A stretch of DNA of 64,000 nt from the NCBI RefSeq assembly GCF_004193775.1, contig NC_041016.1:41560022-41624021 (forward strand), read 5' to 3'. The position numbers and the translations under genes were made by a program. A model generated the notes under the pieces. That model was not told where the DNA came from and did not search any database. It saw only the letters and a list, made by a program, of their open reading frames with translations. Positions 12,229-22,640 of this stretch are shown here, in pieces (within the stretch, counting starts at the first letter, position 1; every line of letters begins with the position of its first letter). Source of the stretch: Glycine soja. Lineage: Eukaryota; Streptophyta; Magnoliopsida; Fabales; Fabaceae.

Positions 12229-14253
12229 ATGGCTACACCACCTAGCTCTCCTCCTCCTTCTCCTCCTCATCCTCCTACTGGTGCAGCATCACAGTCACCA
12301 TCTACCTTGAAGAGCACAAGAAACGCCACACGGCTAAGATCATTGGCGACTAGACTAGTTGGGACAGAGAGACCACTGGTCCATGTTGATCCTGCGACTG
12401 GCAAGGCCGACGGTCCCCACAATAAGAAGTTAAGAACATATTTGGGAATCGTCACTCGTGATAAGGTCGATGTCACATACAAGAATAAGAAGCAAGTCCC
12501 TGATGCTCAGAAGGATTTGATATGGGAGGATATTCAAGTACTTTAGTTAAATCTTTGATTTTATTCATTGATAATAAATTTGTAATTTAGTAACAATACA
12601 ATGCAATTTTTTGTTTGTTAGGCTGAATTTGATATCCCTGAAGCATTTGATCAAAGGACAAAAAAGAAAATACTTCAGACTATGGGGGAGCGGTAGAGCC
12701 AATTCAAATCTGATTTGACGTCAAAATGGGCACTTGTAGCCTACAAGGAAAGTGTCGACGACATTGTATGCCAAAAGTACGACATTAGCAAGGAGAAATG
12801 AGCCCAATTTTGTTAGAGCCACAGAGACCCTTCGTGGGAGGTATCTAATTTGTGATTCTCATTGTTTTCAACTTTAAATTCACTTATTATAATACATTTG
12901 TAGTAGATGAGTTTCATTAATGTTGAATTTTTGTAGGATGTGCCGAAAAAGGCACAAGCCATCCAGAAGCAAAACACTGCCCTCCTCGTGTTGTCTCGTA
13001 GGGGTTATGAATATTTAGAAAAGAAGATGATGGATGAGAAGACAAAGAAAAAACTGGAGGAAGCTGCTCAAACCGGAAGCATTGACACCGTGATTGATCC
13101 TTCTTCTTCCATCAGACAACACGTCAAATGGAAGATGGCCCGCATAAAGAAAATTGGCCAGATGACATCTGAGGCAGCAAAGCAAATTGCTGACAAGATT
13201 GTAAATCACTTTCAATTAATAATTGTAATTATTTATGTTTATTATGTGATTGAGTAAACCAATAAATATGCTCTTTACAGGATTCGTTGGAGGAGCAGGC
13301 GTCACAGGGTTCCTTTGTCACCCATGGACGTCAGGATGTATGACTGCTGTCATTGGGCAACCAGAACACCCCAGTCGTGTGCGTGCTGCTAGAGCTAGTG
13401 TGACAATCAAGCAATACTTTGGACCAGCTCCAAGGACGTCCCGCACGTCTTCCTTTATGGTTTTGGAAGACCTAGAGCAGTTGACTCAACAAATCAGGGA
13501 CCAGCTGGAGGAGTCGATCACAGAAAAAGTGACTCGACAGCTAATGTTATCCTTTAGCCAGATGCAGTCCCAGTTTCAGTCACAGAGGCAATCACAGGGA
13601 CTTGCACTGCCTCCTGAGCCTGAGGTTGGTCCTTCAGTTGCTTGTGTCAGCATAAAGGAGAGTTGTGTTGATCCCTTAGGGAACGATCTAGACACAGGTG
13701 ACTAAGAAAAATACGGGTTGTACATCAAAGAAAATCCTCCCCGCCTGGTTTCACTAGGAAGAGTTTATGAGGGATCCACAACCATTCACAACATCCCTTT
13801 GTTGCATGATCAAGTGAAGTTCGGTATTGAGGAGGTTAAAGATGCAGATGCTCCCATTCCTATACCCACTGAAGAGGTTAAGTTAGTGGGGCATGCACTT
13901 AACACCTTCCTTGCTTGGCCGACAAATCTCGTCAAGCGTTTATCAGAACAGGTATTTCAGTGTCATCAAATACTTCATTTTTCAATTAAATTGTTCACTG
14001 TAATTAAACTATGTTGGATAAACAGGGAGCTGTGGGACCGGCAAAATCTGCAGATAGGCCAGATCATGAGGTCGATGATCCCCTATATCTAATGACATTG
14101 ATCATCCAACAGCTTTTTTTGAAGCCATTGCAGGTTATGTGGGATGCTATCGTGTTTGGGGTGTTTAATGAAGACTTCCCCTTGTACATAAAGCATGAAG
14201 ATCTGTCTGAAATAGCACACAGTGGTCAATGTCTCAGCATCTCTGTTATATAG
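12229..14253 (+). pseudogene. CACTA second gene, Transposase_24 (TNPA-like) part
   Basis: The start codon at 12229 opens a Pro/Ser-rich N-terminus (MATPPSSPPPSPP). The plant En/Spm Transposase_24 domain follows: LRTYLGIVTRDKV, DLIWEDIQ, then AEFDIPEAFDQRTKKKI, KEKxAQF and LSRRGYEYLEKKM. Exons I can place are 12229-12537, 12622-12840, 12937-13200, 13281-13951 and from 14026, each with GT and AG borders. A Gln-rich coiled segment (TRQLMLSFSQMQSQFQ) follows near 13530-13600, then YIKENPPRLVSLGRVYEG. Lesions are TGG-to-stop changes near 12694 and 12798, a 1-bp loss near 13339, and a stop at 13703. In this family the protein binds the subterminal repeats. It reads on into the peptidase part, so the two probably formed one protein. 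Confidence 0.85.
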
Positions 14254-15078
14254 TTGTGGATTCTGTAAGTCAATTTAGATTATTGTTAATTACCTAAGTT
14301 ATTGTTTTAAATTCATACATAATATACTTTGTCTTAACAACAATAGGCATATGATTGAGACAAGTATCCGAGCGGGGAATGCCGATATGTATGGATTCCT
14401 CGAGCCACAGTCCATCCAGAGATCTGGGCAATCGTAATTTGAATCAGAAAGTTACATGAAGAACTAGATGCAGAATTCAAAACGGGATGTGTACCTAGGA
14501 GCCTACCTGAATAGGTAAGTTAAACTGAACAAATGAATTTAAGTAATGTATAATACTATAATAACCTATTTTGGTCTCCACTGCAGTGCACATTGGCAAA
14601 TGATCATCATTTTGCCTAAGGAAAATCTTGTCATCTGGTTTTGTTCGTTGCATAATAATTAACAGGTCAGTGTTGTTTTTCAATACATTTGCATTAGCAT
14701 TAGTGAGGAACATCAATATTTTAATTTTACAATAAGCATCCATGTTTGTATTCAACAGTGCTTTGAAAGGACTTGACGATACTCCACAACCTAAATCCAA
14801 GGCTGGTGCTAGGTGGATTGTTGTTAAAGTAAGTGATTTAAAAAATGCTTCTAGTACTTATATTTTATGTTTGTGTAGACTAATTTGTAGTTAACATTCA
14901 ATATGTAAATTTCATCACGTAGTTAGTGTAATAGACAAAAAGGAAGCACTGGGTGTGGGTATTACGTGATGCACTAGATGTCAACAATAATCTTAGGAAC
15001 TTTCAAGAATAATTGGGAAACGGTAATTGTTTAATTCAAACAAATCTGATTTTGTTATGTTTGCTATTATATTATTCA

Positions 15079-15780
15079 GGTTAAATTACTCAAGTCCCTA
15101 TAGTTTTATGATTTTTACCTTTTTAGTCCCTATAGTTTGAAAGTAGTTTTTTTAGTCCCTATAATTTACATTTTAATTCTCTTTTAGTCCATGTAATTTA
15201 AAAGTGTTCTTTTTAGTCCTTATAGTTTGTATTTTAATTCTCTTTTAGTCCCTATAGTTTGAAAGTGATATTTTTAGTGCCTATAATTTGTATTTTAATT
15301 ACCTTTTAGTCCTTGCAACAAAAAAAATATAAAAATAATTAGCTACAAATTAGTTATAAATTATTATTTATTTATTTATTATAAATTATCGTACGATAAA
15401 TTAGTTACAAATTCATTACTAATATTTTTATAGTTAATTATAATTGATAATATTATTCATATTTTGATGGTAAGGACTAAAAGGGAATTAAAATATAAAG
15501 TATAAGGACTAAAAAGACCACTTTCAAACTATAAGAACTAAAAGAGAATTAAAATACAAATTATAAGGACTAAAAAAACCATTTTCAAAACTATAGGGAA
15601 TAAAATAGAATTAAAATGTAAATTATAAGTGTCATACCCTAATTTCGTTGTTTGTCAACATTTGGATTTTTATTAGCCGAGTAGGTTGCGACAATAAGGA
15701 CTAAAAATACTAGTTTCAAACTATAGGGACCAAAAAGATAAGAATCATGAAACTATAGGGACCAAATGAGTAATTTAACC
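15079..15780. mobile_element. MULE-type MITE, 702 bp, with long TIRs
   Basis: The ends are near-perfect inverted repeats of more than 30 bp (ggttaaattactcaagtccc at the left and gggaccaaatgagtaattta then acc at the right). Flanks tattattca and tattattaa form a 9-bp target duplication with one mismatch, typical of Mutator-like elements. The interior is a fold-back built from repeated phrases of the form tttttagtccctatagtttg on one arm and their complements on the other. It sits in the last intron of the CACTA Ulp1 gene. Confidence 0.85.
15630..15693. mobile_element. 64-bp mini-element (TGTC...GACA) with 5-bp TSD
   Basis: Within the right arm of the MITE, a 64-bp insertion starts tgtcataccctaatttcg and ends gtaggttgcgaca. 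It is flanked on both sides by ataag (15625-15629 and 15694-15698), a perfect 5-bp target duplication. TG...CA ends and a 5-bp TSD suggest an internally deleted LTR derivative, but the size is far below any normal LTR. Confidence 0.8.
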
Positions 15781-16169
15781 TATTATTAACTTATGTTTTA
15801 TTTTATCATGCAGTATTTCAATGATGCTACCATTGGAACCAAAGGGATTGAAGGAGCTTCGCATCCAGTGGGCAAAGTATTATTTGAAAGTTAGAAATGA
15901 AACTTAGGATGTTTAGGCAATTTTATAATTTTAGTTTAGGCAATTTTGTAATTTTAGTTATTGTTTTACATTTTTTACAATTGATGTCTCCTTTTAACGT
16001 TAAATATTCTTTTAATTCTTAGTTATTAATAAATTTATCATGGAATTTTTCTGCTAAAAACTGTTTCAAAACAGAATAAAAATTACAAATGCTTTGTCGT
16101 GTGGTCTGATTTAAAATTTGCAGGTTAATTTTTGGGTTTATTGAAAAAAACAGACACTATATTAAAAAA

Positions 16170-16640
16170 ATTCCTAAAAACAACATTGGTTTTTTTTAAA
16201 AAAATAAAACTGATGTTAAGGTATAATAACAACATCAGTTTTTTGAAAAACCGATGTTAACATTAGCAGTTAACATCAGTTTTTGCAAAAAATTGATGTT
16301 AACGTTTCCAAGTTAATATCGGTTTTTTAAGAAAACCAATGTTAACGTTTGTAACTTAACATCAGTTTTTTAAAAAAACCGATGTTAACGTGTTAACGTT
16401 TGGAAGTTAACATCGGTTTTGATGAAAAATCGATGTTAACTGTCAACGTTGGTATGAACATATATACCTTTTTTTTGTAATTCTTATTATATAACATTGG
16501 TTATTTAAATAACTGATGTTGTTATTTTACGTTAACATCAGTTTTCAAAAACTGATGTTAACGTTAATACTTTCAACGTCGGTACTTTCAACATTTGTTA
16601 ATAACCGATCTTGAAAGTCATAAATAACCAATGTTAAAAC
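16170..16640. repeat. CACTA right subterminal hairpin-repeat array
   Basis: About nine units each pair gttaacatcggtttttt with its complement aaaaaaccgatgttaac across a loop of a few bases, for example near 16218-16258, 16266-16302, 16309-16345, 16353-16393, 16408-16440 and 16531-16563. Such subterminal repeats are the binding sites of the TNPA-type protein in CACTA elements. The array ends about 17 bp before the terminus at 16657. Confidence 0.85.
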
Positions 16641-16657
16641 CTTATTTTCTAGTAGTG

Positions 16658-19459
16658 ACTTCACTACCCCAAGCACAAAAATAGACTTTTAAGGATTCAA
16701 GAAAGAGAGACAAGAAAGCTCTCTTCCTCATCTATCAAGGATTAGATGATGGTGCGTTCGAGAAGATTTTTGATGCAACATCCACTAAGGAGGCATGGAT
16801 AAGCTTCAAACCTCACACAAAGGAGAAGACAAAGTAAAAAAGGTGAATCTCCAAACTCTGAGAGGTGACTTCAAATCCTTATGTATGAGAGTCCGAGTCC
16901 ATTTTTGATTATTTTTCAAGAATTCTCACTATTTCAAATCAACTAAAAGGAAATGGTGAGAACTTAGAAAATGTAAGAATTATGGAGAGAAGATACTAGG
17001 CTCGTTAGATCCCAAATTTGAGAACATTGTTATAACTATCCAGGAAACCAAAGATTTAGAAACCATGATGATAGAACAACTTCAAGGATCACTGTAAGCT
17101 TATGAGGAGAAGCATAAGAAGAAGCAAGAGATCATTGAGCAACTCTTCAAGATGCAACTGAAGGAGAAGGAAGAAAGTCAAGGAAATGAAAGAATTCAAT
17201 GAGGCTGAGGTAGAGGTCAACGTCGCGATCGAGGATAGGTTGGACATGGCAACAACGGACGAGGTTCAAATGTCATCAACAGTAGTTACAAGAAAGGAAA
17301 AAGCTCAACAACAGAACACGGGACAAACTATACAAGCACAAGGTATGATAAATCTCAAACCCGATGCTACAACTATCAAAAGATTGGCCACTATGCTTCA
17401 GAATGTAGATTTTCCCATAATAGAGTTGAGGAGGAGACTAACTATGTGGAGTTTAAAGATGAGAAGTTTGAAACAATGCTCCTAGCATATGGAGGTAATG
17501 AAGGTAGCCAAGAAAACACATGGTACCTTGACACTACTGCAAGCAACCATATGTGTGAGAAAAAAATGTTTATTGATTTTGGGAGTATGGCTCATGTTCA
17601 TGTCCCAAACGAGAAGAGCAAAACTTGATGACAAAAGTGAGAGATTCATCTTCATTGGTTATGATTCAAGCTCAAAGAGGTACAAATTGTATAACCCAAA
17701 CAGCAAGAAAATGGTAGTCAGTTGAGATGTGGTGTACGATGAAGAAGGAAAATGGGACTTTGAGACTCATGGAAAGGAATACAAATTTTTTCCTCCACTT
17801 GAAGAAGATAAGACACCTCAACATGTTGGGCAAGACCTCACCCCATCAACATCAACCACTCACGAAGATACTTTGCCATCTCCTGAGAGTGAAAGAGTCG
17901 TGTCACACACAAGAACCCTCCAAGATCTTTATGATCAAACTTGGAGATTGTAGTGAACCAGTGGACTTTGAAGAAGTTGTGCAAGATAAAAGATGGAGAG
18001 ATGCAATTGATGAAGAAATTAGATCCATCAAGAAGAACGACACATGGGAACTCGTCTTCCTTCCAAAAGGGCATAAGGCTATTGGAGTCAAGTAGGTGTA
18101 CAAAACAAAGAAGAATGCCAAGGGAGATATTGAAAGATACAACAAGGCTAGATCCAAAAGGTTACAGTCAAAAGGCCAGGATTGATTACAATGAAGTGTT
18201 TGCTATGGTCGCTCGCCTAGAGACCATAAGACTAATAATCTCTATTACACCTCAACACTGGTGGAGAATTCATCGGATAGACATAAAGTCTACCTTCTTG
18301 AATAGAGTCCTTGAGGAAGAAGTGCACATCGAGCAACCGTTGGGATACAAGGTGAAAGGAGAAGAAGACAAAGTTCTCAAGCTAAAAAGGGCGATTTATG
18401 AACTAAAACAAGCATCGAGAGCATAGTACAGTCACATTGATAAGTACTCCCAAGAAAATAACTTCACAAAGGGCCCACATGAGCATACCCTGTATTTCAA
18501 GATTAAAGATGGAGATATCTTGATCATGTGCATGTATATGAATGACTTGATCTTCACGGGAAGTAATCCAAGTATTTTAAAGAGTTCAAGAAAGTACTGA
18601 TCAGGGAGTTCAACATAACCAATATCGAACTAATGTCATACTATCTTGGCATTGAGGTAAAGCAGAAGAAAGATGGAATCTTCATTTCACAACAAAACTA
18701 TGATAAAGAGATGCTCAAGAAATTCAAGATGGATAGTTGGAAGCCAATTGGAACACGGATGGTGTGCAAAATGAAGTTATCAAATTTCGATGAAGCAAAA
18801 AAGGTGGATGCTACAAATTTCAAGAGTTTGGTGACTAGTTTATGATATTTGATGTGCATAAGACCAAACATTCTATATGCTACTAGACTCATCAGTCGAT
18901 ACATGGAGACTCCAACCACTGCTTATCTCAAGGGAATAATCAGCTTTGGCTTATGGTTCTCAACAAGTAATGACTATAAGCTTGTAGGTTACAATGATAG
19001 CGATAGGACTGGAGATGAAGATGATCGGAAAGGTATCAGTAGATTTTTTTTTCATGGGGAACATAACCTTCACTTACTTGGATGTCAAAAAAGCAATCGA
19101 TATTCACTTTTTCAACTTGTGAGGCAGAATACGTAGCAGCTACTTCATGTGTTTGCCATGCAGTCTGGCTCAAGAATTTGTTAAAAGAGTTGGGCATGTA
19201 ACCAAAAGAGCCGACCAAGATCTTTATGGATAATAAGTCATTCATTGCTCTAGCAAAGAATCCAGTGTTCCATGATTGAAGCAAACATATTAATACCCAT
19301 TACCATTGCATACGGGAGTACATAGCAAGAAAGGATGTACATGCGAAATATGTGAAGTCTCAAGATCAAGTAGCTGACATCTTCACCAAGCAGCTTAAGC
19401 AAGAAGACTTTATCAAGTTAAGAAGCTTACCTGGAATGAAAAATCAAGTTTAAAGAGGG
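16658..19459 (+). pseudogene. Ty1/copia gag-pol remnant, 5' truncated
   Basis: The remnant starts inside gag, directly after the CACTA terminus (KDSRKKDKKALFLIYQGLDD). It continues with MMIEQLQGSL, a zinc knuckle CYNYQKIGHYASEC near 17368-17409, and the aspartic protease start WYLDTTASNHM (17522-17554). Sequence then jumps at about 17590 to the C-terminal side of integrase (HVP-NEKSK, then FIFIGYDSSSKRYKLYNP), so the GAG-pre-integrase and integrase core are deleted. Reverse transcriptase follows (about 17990-18720: EEIRSIKKNDTWELV, a region with IYELKQASRA), with the catalytic YxDD motif changed to YMND near 18536. RNase H is recognisable by KNPVFHD and DIFTKQLKQEDF near 19370-19410. Many stops and frameshifts. 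Confidence 0.85.
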
Positions 19460-19837
19460 TGTTGAATAACATAAACTTGATTTAGCCAATTAATCAAGTG
19501 TTAGGCCCATTTAAATTTGTGTTACTACTCCAAAGAAAATTCTAGAGAAGTGTAGAGATAGGTATAAGTAATATTTAATAAGTAATTGGAAGAAGTGTGT
19601 AGAACTAAGTAGTTGGGAGAAGTGTGTAGAACTAAGTAGTTGGGAGAAGTGTGTAGAACTCTCCCTTGATGTGAGTGGAATTTTTTCTTGATGTATCTAG
19701 AACTCTCCCTTGGAGCCTATAAAAAGGGGAGAGGTTGTCATTTGTAAACTAAGCCAAAACAAAAGTATTTCTCAATTAATAAAAATTAGTCTTCTTTCAA
19801 ATATCCTCTCTTCCATTTCTCTCAAATACTTCTTACA
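19460..19837 (+). mobile_element. 3' LTR of the truncated copia element
   Basis: The LTR starts tgttgaataaca right after a purine-rich tract (taaagagggtg) and ends acttctta-ca, a TG...CA pair. A TATA box (tataaaaagg) lies at about 19718. At 19587-19660 a 27-bp unit containing ttgggagaagtgtgtagaac is repeated almost three times. The matching 5' LTR is absent from the window. Confidence 0.75.
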
Positions 19838-19865
19838 ACCTTGTCCTTTCAACTTTCCTTTCTAT

Positions 19866-20215
19866 AGGTCTTGCTTGGTTTGCTAATGTTAAAGATTTAA
19901 ACTTGTCAAGGAATAATTTCACAATTCTTCATGCATGCATCAAAGAATGTCACCTTTTGAAGAACCTTAAGCTGGACAATTGCATTTTCTTCTATAAATT
20001 AGAGGGATTCTAATGAAACTAGAAACATTGCCTGCAAAAGCATGCACATCATTGAAATGTGTAGACCTCAATATTATTCCTCCAAGTAATGGTGAATGTT
20101 ACTCTTTGGGGGAACTGGTTTTGGATGATCGTGTGTATTTACAAGAAATTAAAGGGTTTCTCCCAAACTTGGATCACTTCTCTACAAAAAAATTGCAATT
20201 CCTTGACTACCAGGT
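19866..20215 (+). pseudogene. TIR-NBS-LRR type leucine-rich-repeat fragments
   Basis: After an acceptor-like tttctatag at 19861-19869, the plus strand reads LAWFANVKDLNLSRNNFTIL then CIKECHLLKNLKLDNC, which matches the C-terminal LRRs of legume TNL resistance proteins (the family has ...NLKLDNCxxLxEIRGIPPNL). After a stop at 20011, a second related piece (20013-20213) reads METLPAKA-type LRR text ending LQEIKGFLPNLDHFS. TIR and NB-ARC domains are absent. It is a relic. Confidence 0.65.
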
Positions 20216-20464
20216 GTACAAGCATGTTGCTGAATTAGGTTCCTCTTTTTAATATTTTGTTGACTCATAAAATACATAAAATTGTGTTGGTATTTGGAGC
20301 ATGTAGATTATTATGGTACATGGATTGGTTATCCAAATATGTTTTATCTTTACCGCCTATTGAAGTCTAAAATTTTATGGACATATTCATTTTTTTTTGC
20401 TTAAACATGTTTTTGATCCGCAATATATACCTGACTTTTGCATTTGATCCCTAATAAATTTTTC

Positions 20465-22187
20465 CTTCGCATATGCTCTCGGATCGGTTGCATTGTTCCT
20501 ACTCCATTTAAGCAATTTCTTGAAGTTGTTACTAATATGGTATTTGATGAGGATCCAAATTATGTCAAGCTTATATCACTTTTCAAAAGCTTGATTGAAC
20601 CATGCACTATGTTGAGACTAATTAGAATAGATGAAGCTTTAAAGGTTGCTATGGTGTTTTTAGTTTAGGATGTTAAGGTGTTATCCATTTTGTTTGATTA
20701 CATTGTGTATAATTGTTAGTTGCTATTCATGAGTTAGTTTTGTATTGAAAATTTGTAAGGAAATAACAATGTGTCTCCAATTTATGGTTCTTTTTGTAGA
20801 AATTGTATGTATTTTCCTTATTGGGTGATTTTATAGAGTAGAAACTCCATTTTTGTGACCTAATGTTGAATCCAACTCAGTTTGTAGGCCAAAGAAGAGA
20901 ATGTGCAAAAAGCTGCAACTGATGACTCGCTTAGCGAGGCATCTAGCTCACTTAACGGATGGGAAACCCTAGAAGAGGATAAGTTAGAGATCTGCACGCC
21001 AAGCGCGTAGCCAGTCCGCCCAATGAGGACATTGTCTCTTCTCGCGCTCAGCGCGCCCACTCTTGCTTAGCGGAATTCCACTTACTCTTGATTAGTGAGA
21101 CATGCTCGCTAAGCGAGCCTTCGCATACTGAGAAGTCCAAGAGCCTTTAAAACACTGAGGTTGGCAGAAATGAAAAGACACAACCGATCAAGAGCAATAA
21201 GAAGGGCCTAGCTTCGTGAAAAATAGAGAGATTTAGGGTTGAGAGGCTGGAGAAGACATTCTCCATCATCTTCTTCCATTTTCTTTCACCAAAAATAGTT
21301 TCTTTCTTGTATTTTGAAGCTTTGCTTGTAATGGAAGGCTAGAGCCTCTTTGTTGAGGAGTAACTACTGAAACTCTTGATGTAATACTCTTACCATCTAT
21401 TTAATGTTGTTTTCTGGTGTTCTTTGCTTCTATCTATACTTATTTTACATGCTTGTGGCTTGACCACCCATTTGTATGTGTAGTTAGGTTTTTTAGTATT
21501 GGAAAATGCTTTAAAACCCTAGAACTTGATAGAGCAAGTTAGAAATCTGTATGTCTAGGAATGGAGTGTAGTGATCTAGTTTATTTTACACTGTGTGCTT
21601 AGTGCAACTCTGTTAGAGCGAGTTTGTTGAGGAATCAAGAACGAAAGTTAAGAGAGTTAGGTTCATTCATGTGAAGAATCATGGTCTGAGTATTTTCTCA
21701 ATGTAAGAACACTAGGATAGCGTTAAATAGAGAAAAACCTTTTATTCAGCAATAGATATTTCAGTAGGAACTCCCCTACACTTTTAACTTGATAGTTGTC
21801 ACATTTTATAGCTTTGAATATTTTGTTTTTGTTCAAATAGTTCAATAGTGCAGAAACTCAATTCACACTCAATATTTATTTTATTTCAAGCTTTAAAAGT
21901 GTTTACATACTGAATATACATAGTCTAGGTGAAACAAATTCTCTGTGGATACGATACTCGATCTTACCATTTTATATTACTTGTGCGAATCAATACACTT
22001 GTCGATTGTCCAATAATAATAAGAATGCTAAACCTTTTGTATAAATAGGCTGGTCAAAAGCGAGGAAGGATGCTTATCAATCTGGAAGAAGATGAGCAAC
22101 CTAAGAAGAAATTGTGATTGGGGAGTCCTGCTACTCAATGGATATCAATGTATAAAGTATGTCGTCCCATGAAACAAAGGTAATTAA
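20465..22187 (+). pseudogene. Casein-kinase-1-like (MLK/EL1-like) fragment, two exons
   Basis: The first piece (about 20480-20650) reads PFKQFLEVVTNMVFDEDPNY then LISLFKSLIEPCTMLR and RIDEALKV. This is the end of the kinase domain of the plant casein-kinase-1-like MLK/EL1-like family (C-lobe segment FLE-VTN-KFDEEPNY). The second piece (22053-22187) reads GQKRGRMLINLEEDEQPKKK, a stop, then LGSPATQWISMYK and RPMKQR, which directly follows in the family. The 1.4 kb between them holds a solo LTR. The ATP-binding and catalytic parts and the long C-terminal domain are missing. Likely nuclear kinase origin. Not functional. Confidence 0.85.
20836..22004 (+). mobile_element. Solo LTR, cgcttagcgag family
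   Basis: The region contains the palindromic motifs actcgcttagcgaggcat and gctcgctaagcgagcc. It has TATA-less AT-rich sequence and a 3' end reading gatactcgatcttacc ... cttgtcgattgtcca, as in LTRs of a large soybean gypsy-like family. It shares phrases with 22641-23974 (for example gaggctaaatcccctttgtt against aaggctagagcctctttgtt). No pol sequence lies inside or next to it. The start is uncertain by some tens of bases, and no TSD was confirmed. Confidence 0.6.
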
Positions 22188-22314
22188 TACATCATCCTCT
22201 GTCTAGCTTGTTCTTAAGAACGTTCTGAATTATTTGTTAAATCATAAAATCTTCTTGCATTGATGCTAGAATAGTTGAGTGTTGTTACTTGATTGAAGTG
22301 TTCTTTCTTTTTGC

Positions 22315-22537
22315 ATGAAAAATGTGTTATAGCTTAGGAACTTTTAGCATTCCAGACTAGTGGGTTCAGGCTTTTATTTCCCTAATTAGACTTACCTGTA
22401 GAGCCATAGGAAGTGAACCATATAAAAATGATGAAAAATGTGTTATAGCTCAGGAACTTTTAGCATTCCAGACTAGTGGGTTCAAGCTTTTCCCTAATTA
22501 GACTTACCTGTGGAGCCATAGGAAGTGAACCATATAA
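22315..22537. repeat. Tandem duplication, two units of about 110 bp
   Basis: The unit starting atgaaaaatgtgttatagct and ending aagtgaaccatataa occurs at 22315-22425 and again from 22431. The second copy lacks a few bases (ttatt) near its middle, and the two differ at a few single positions. It lies just downstream of the kinase relic, probably in its former intron. Confidence 0.9.
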
Positions 22538-22640
22538 CAACGCATGTTGTAGCCTCAAATTCCTTCATCATGAAATTACCCATCCTGCTTTACCTGACAA
22601 TAAATGGAAATGATATTGTTGCTTAGTTGGCCTATGTCAT

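Larger units (their letters stand above)
14345..15907 (+). pseudogene. Ulp1-type C48 cysteine peptidase part of CACTA gene
   Basis: Exon pieces encode a SUMO-protease-like (Ulp1, C48) fold. HWQMIIILPKENLVIWFCSL (near 14588) carries the catalytic His. PQPKSKAGARWIVVK lies near 14790. QKGSTGCGYYVMH (near 14938-14980) supplies the Gln and catalytic Cys. The C-terminal LEPKGLKELRIQWAKYYL is read at about 15830-15900, ending RNET and a stop. The last intron is occupied by a MULE MITE at 15079-15780. Stops (for example CN-stop-QKG and VMH-stop-MST) make it non-functional. Capture of Ulp1 domains by plant CACTA and MULE elements is known. The role in transposition is unproven. Confidence 0.85.
8611..16657 (+). 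mobile_element. CACTA (En/Spm) element, autonomous type, decayed
   Basis: The element contains a TNP2 transposase gene and a second gene (Transposase_24 plus Ulp1-like peptidase) in the same orientation, followed by an array of subterminal hairpin repeats and a right terminus reading ccttattttctagtagtg (CACTACTAGAAAATAAGG on the other strand). The next 3 bp are act. The left terminus was not found, so the start given is only the first structure I can assign to it, an inverted repeat upstream of the transposase. Both genes have stops or frameshifts, so the element is no longer autonomous. Confidence 0.75.
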
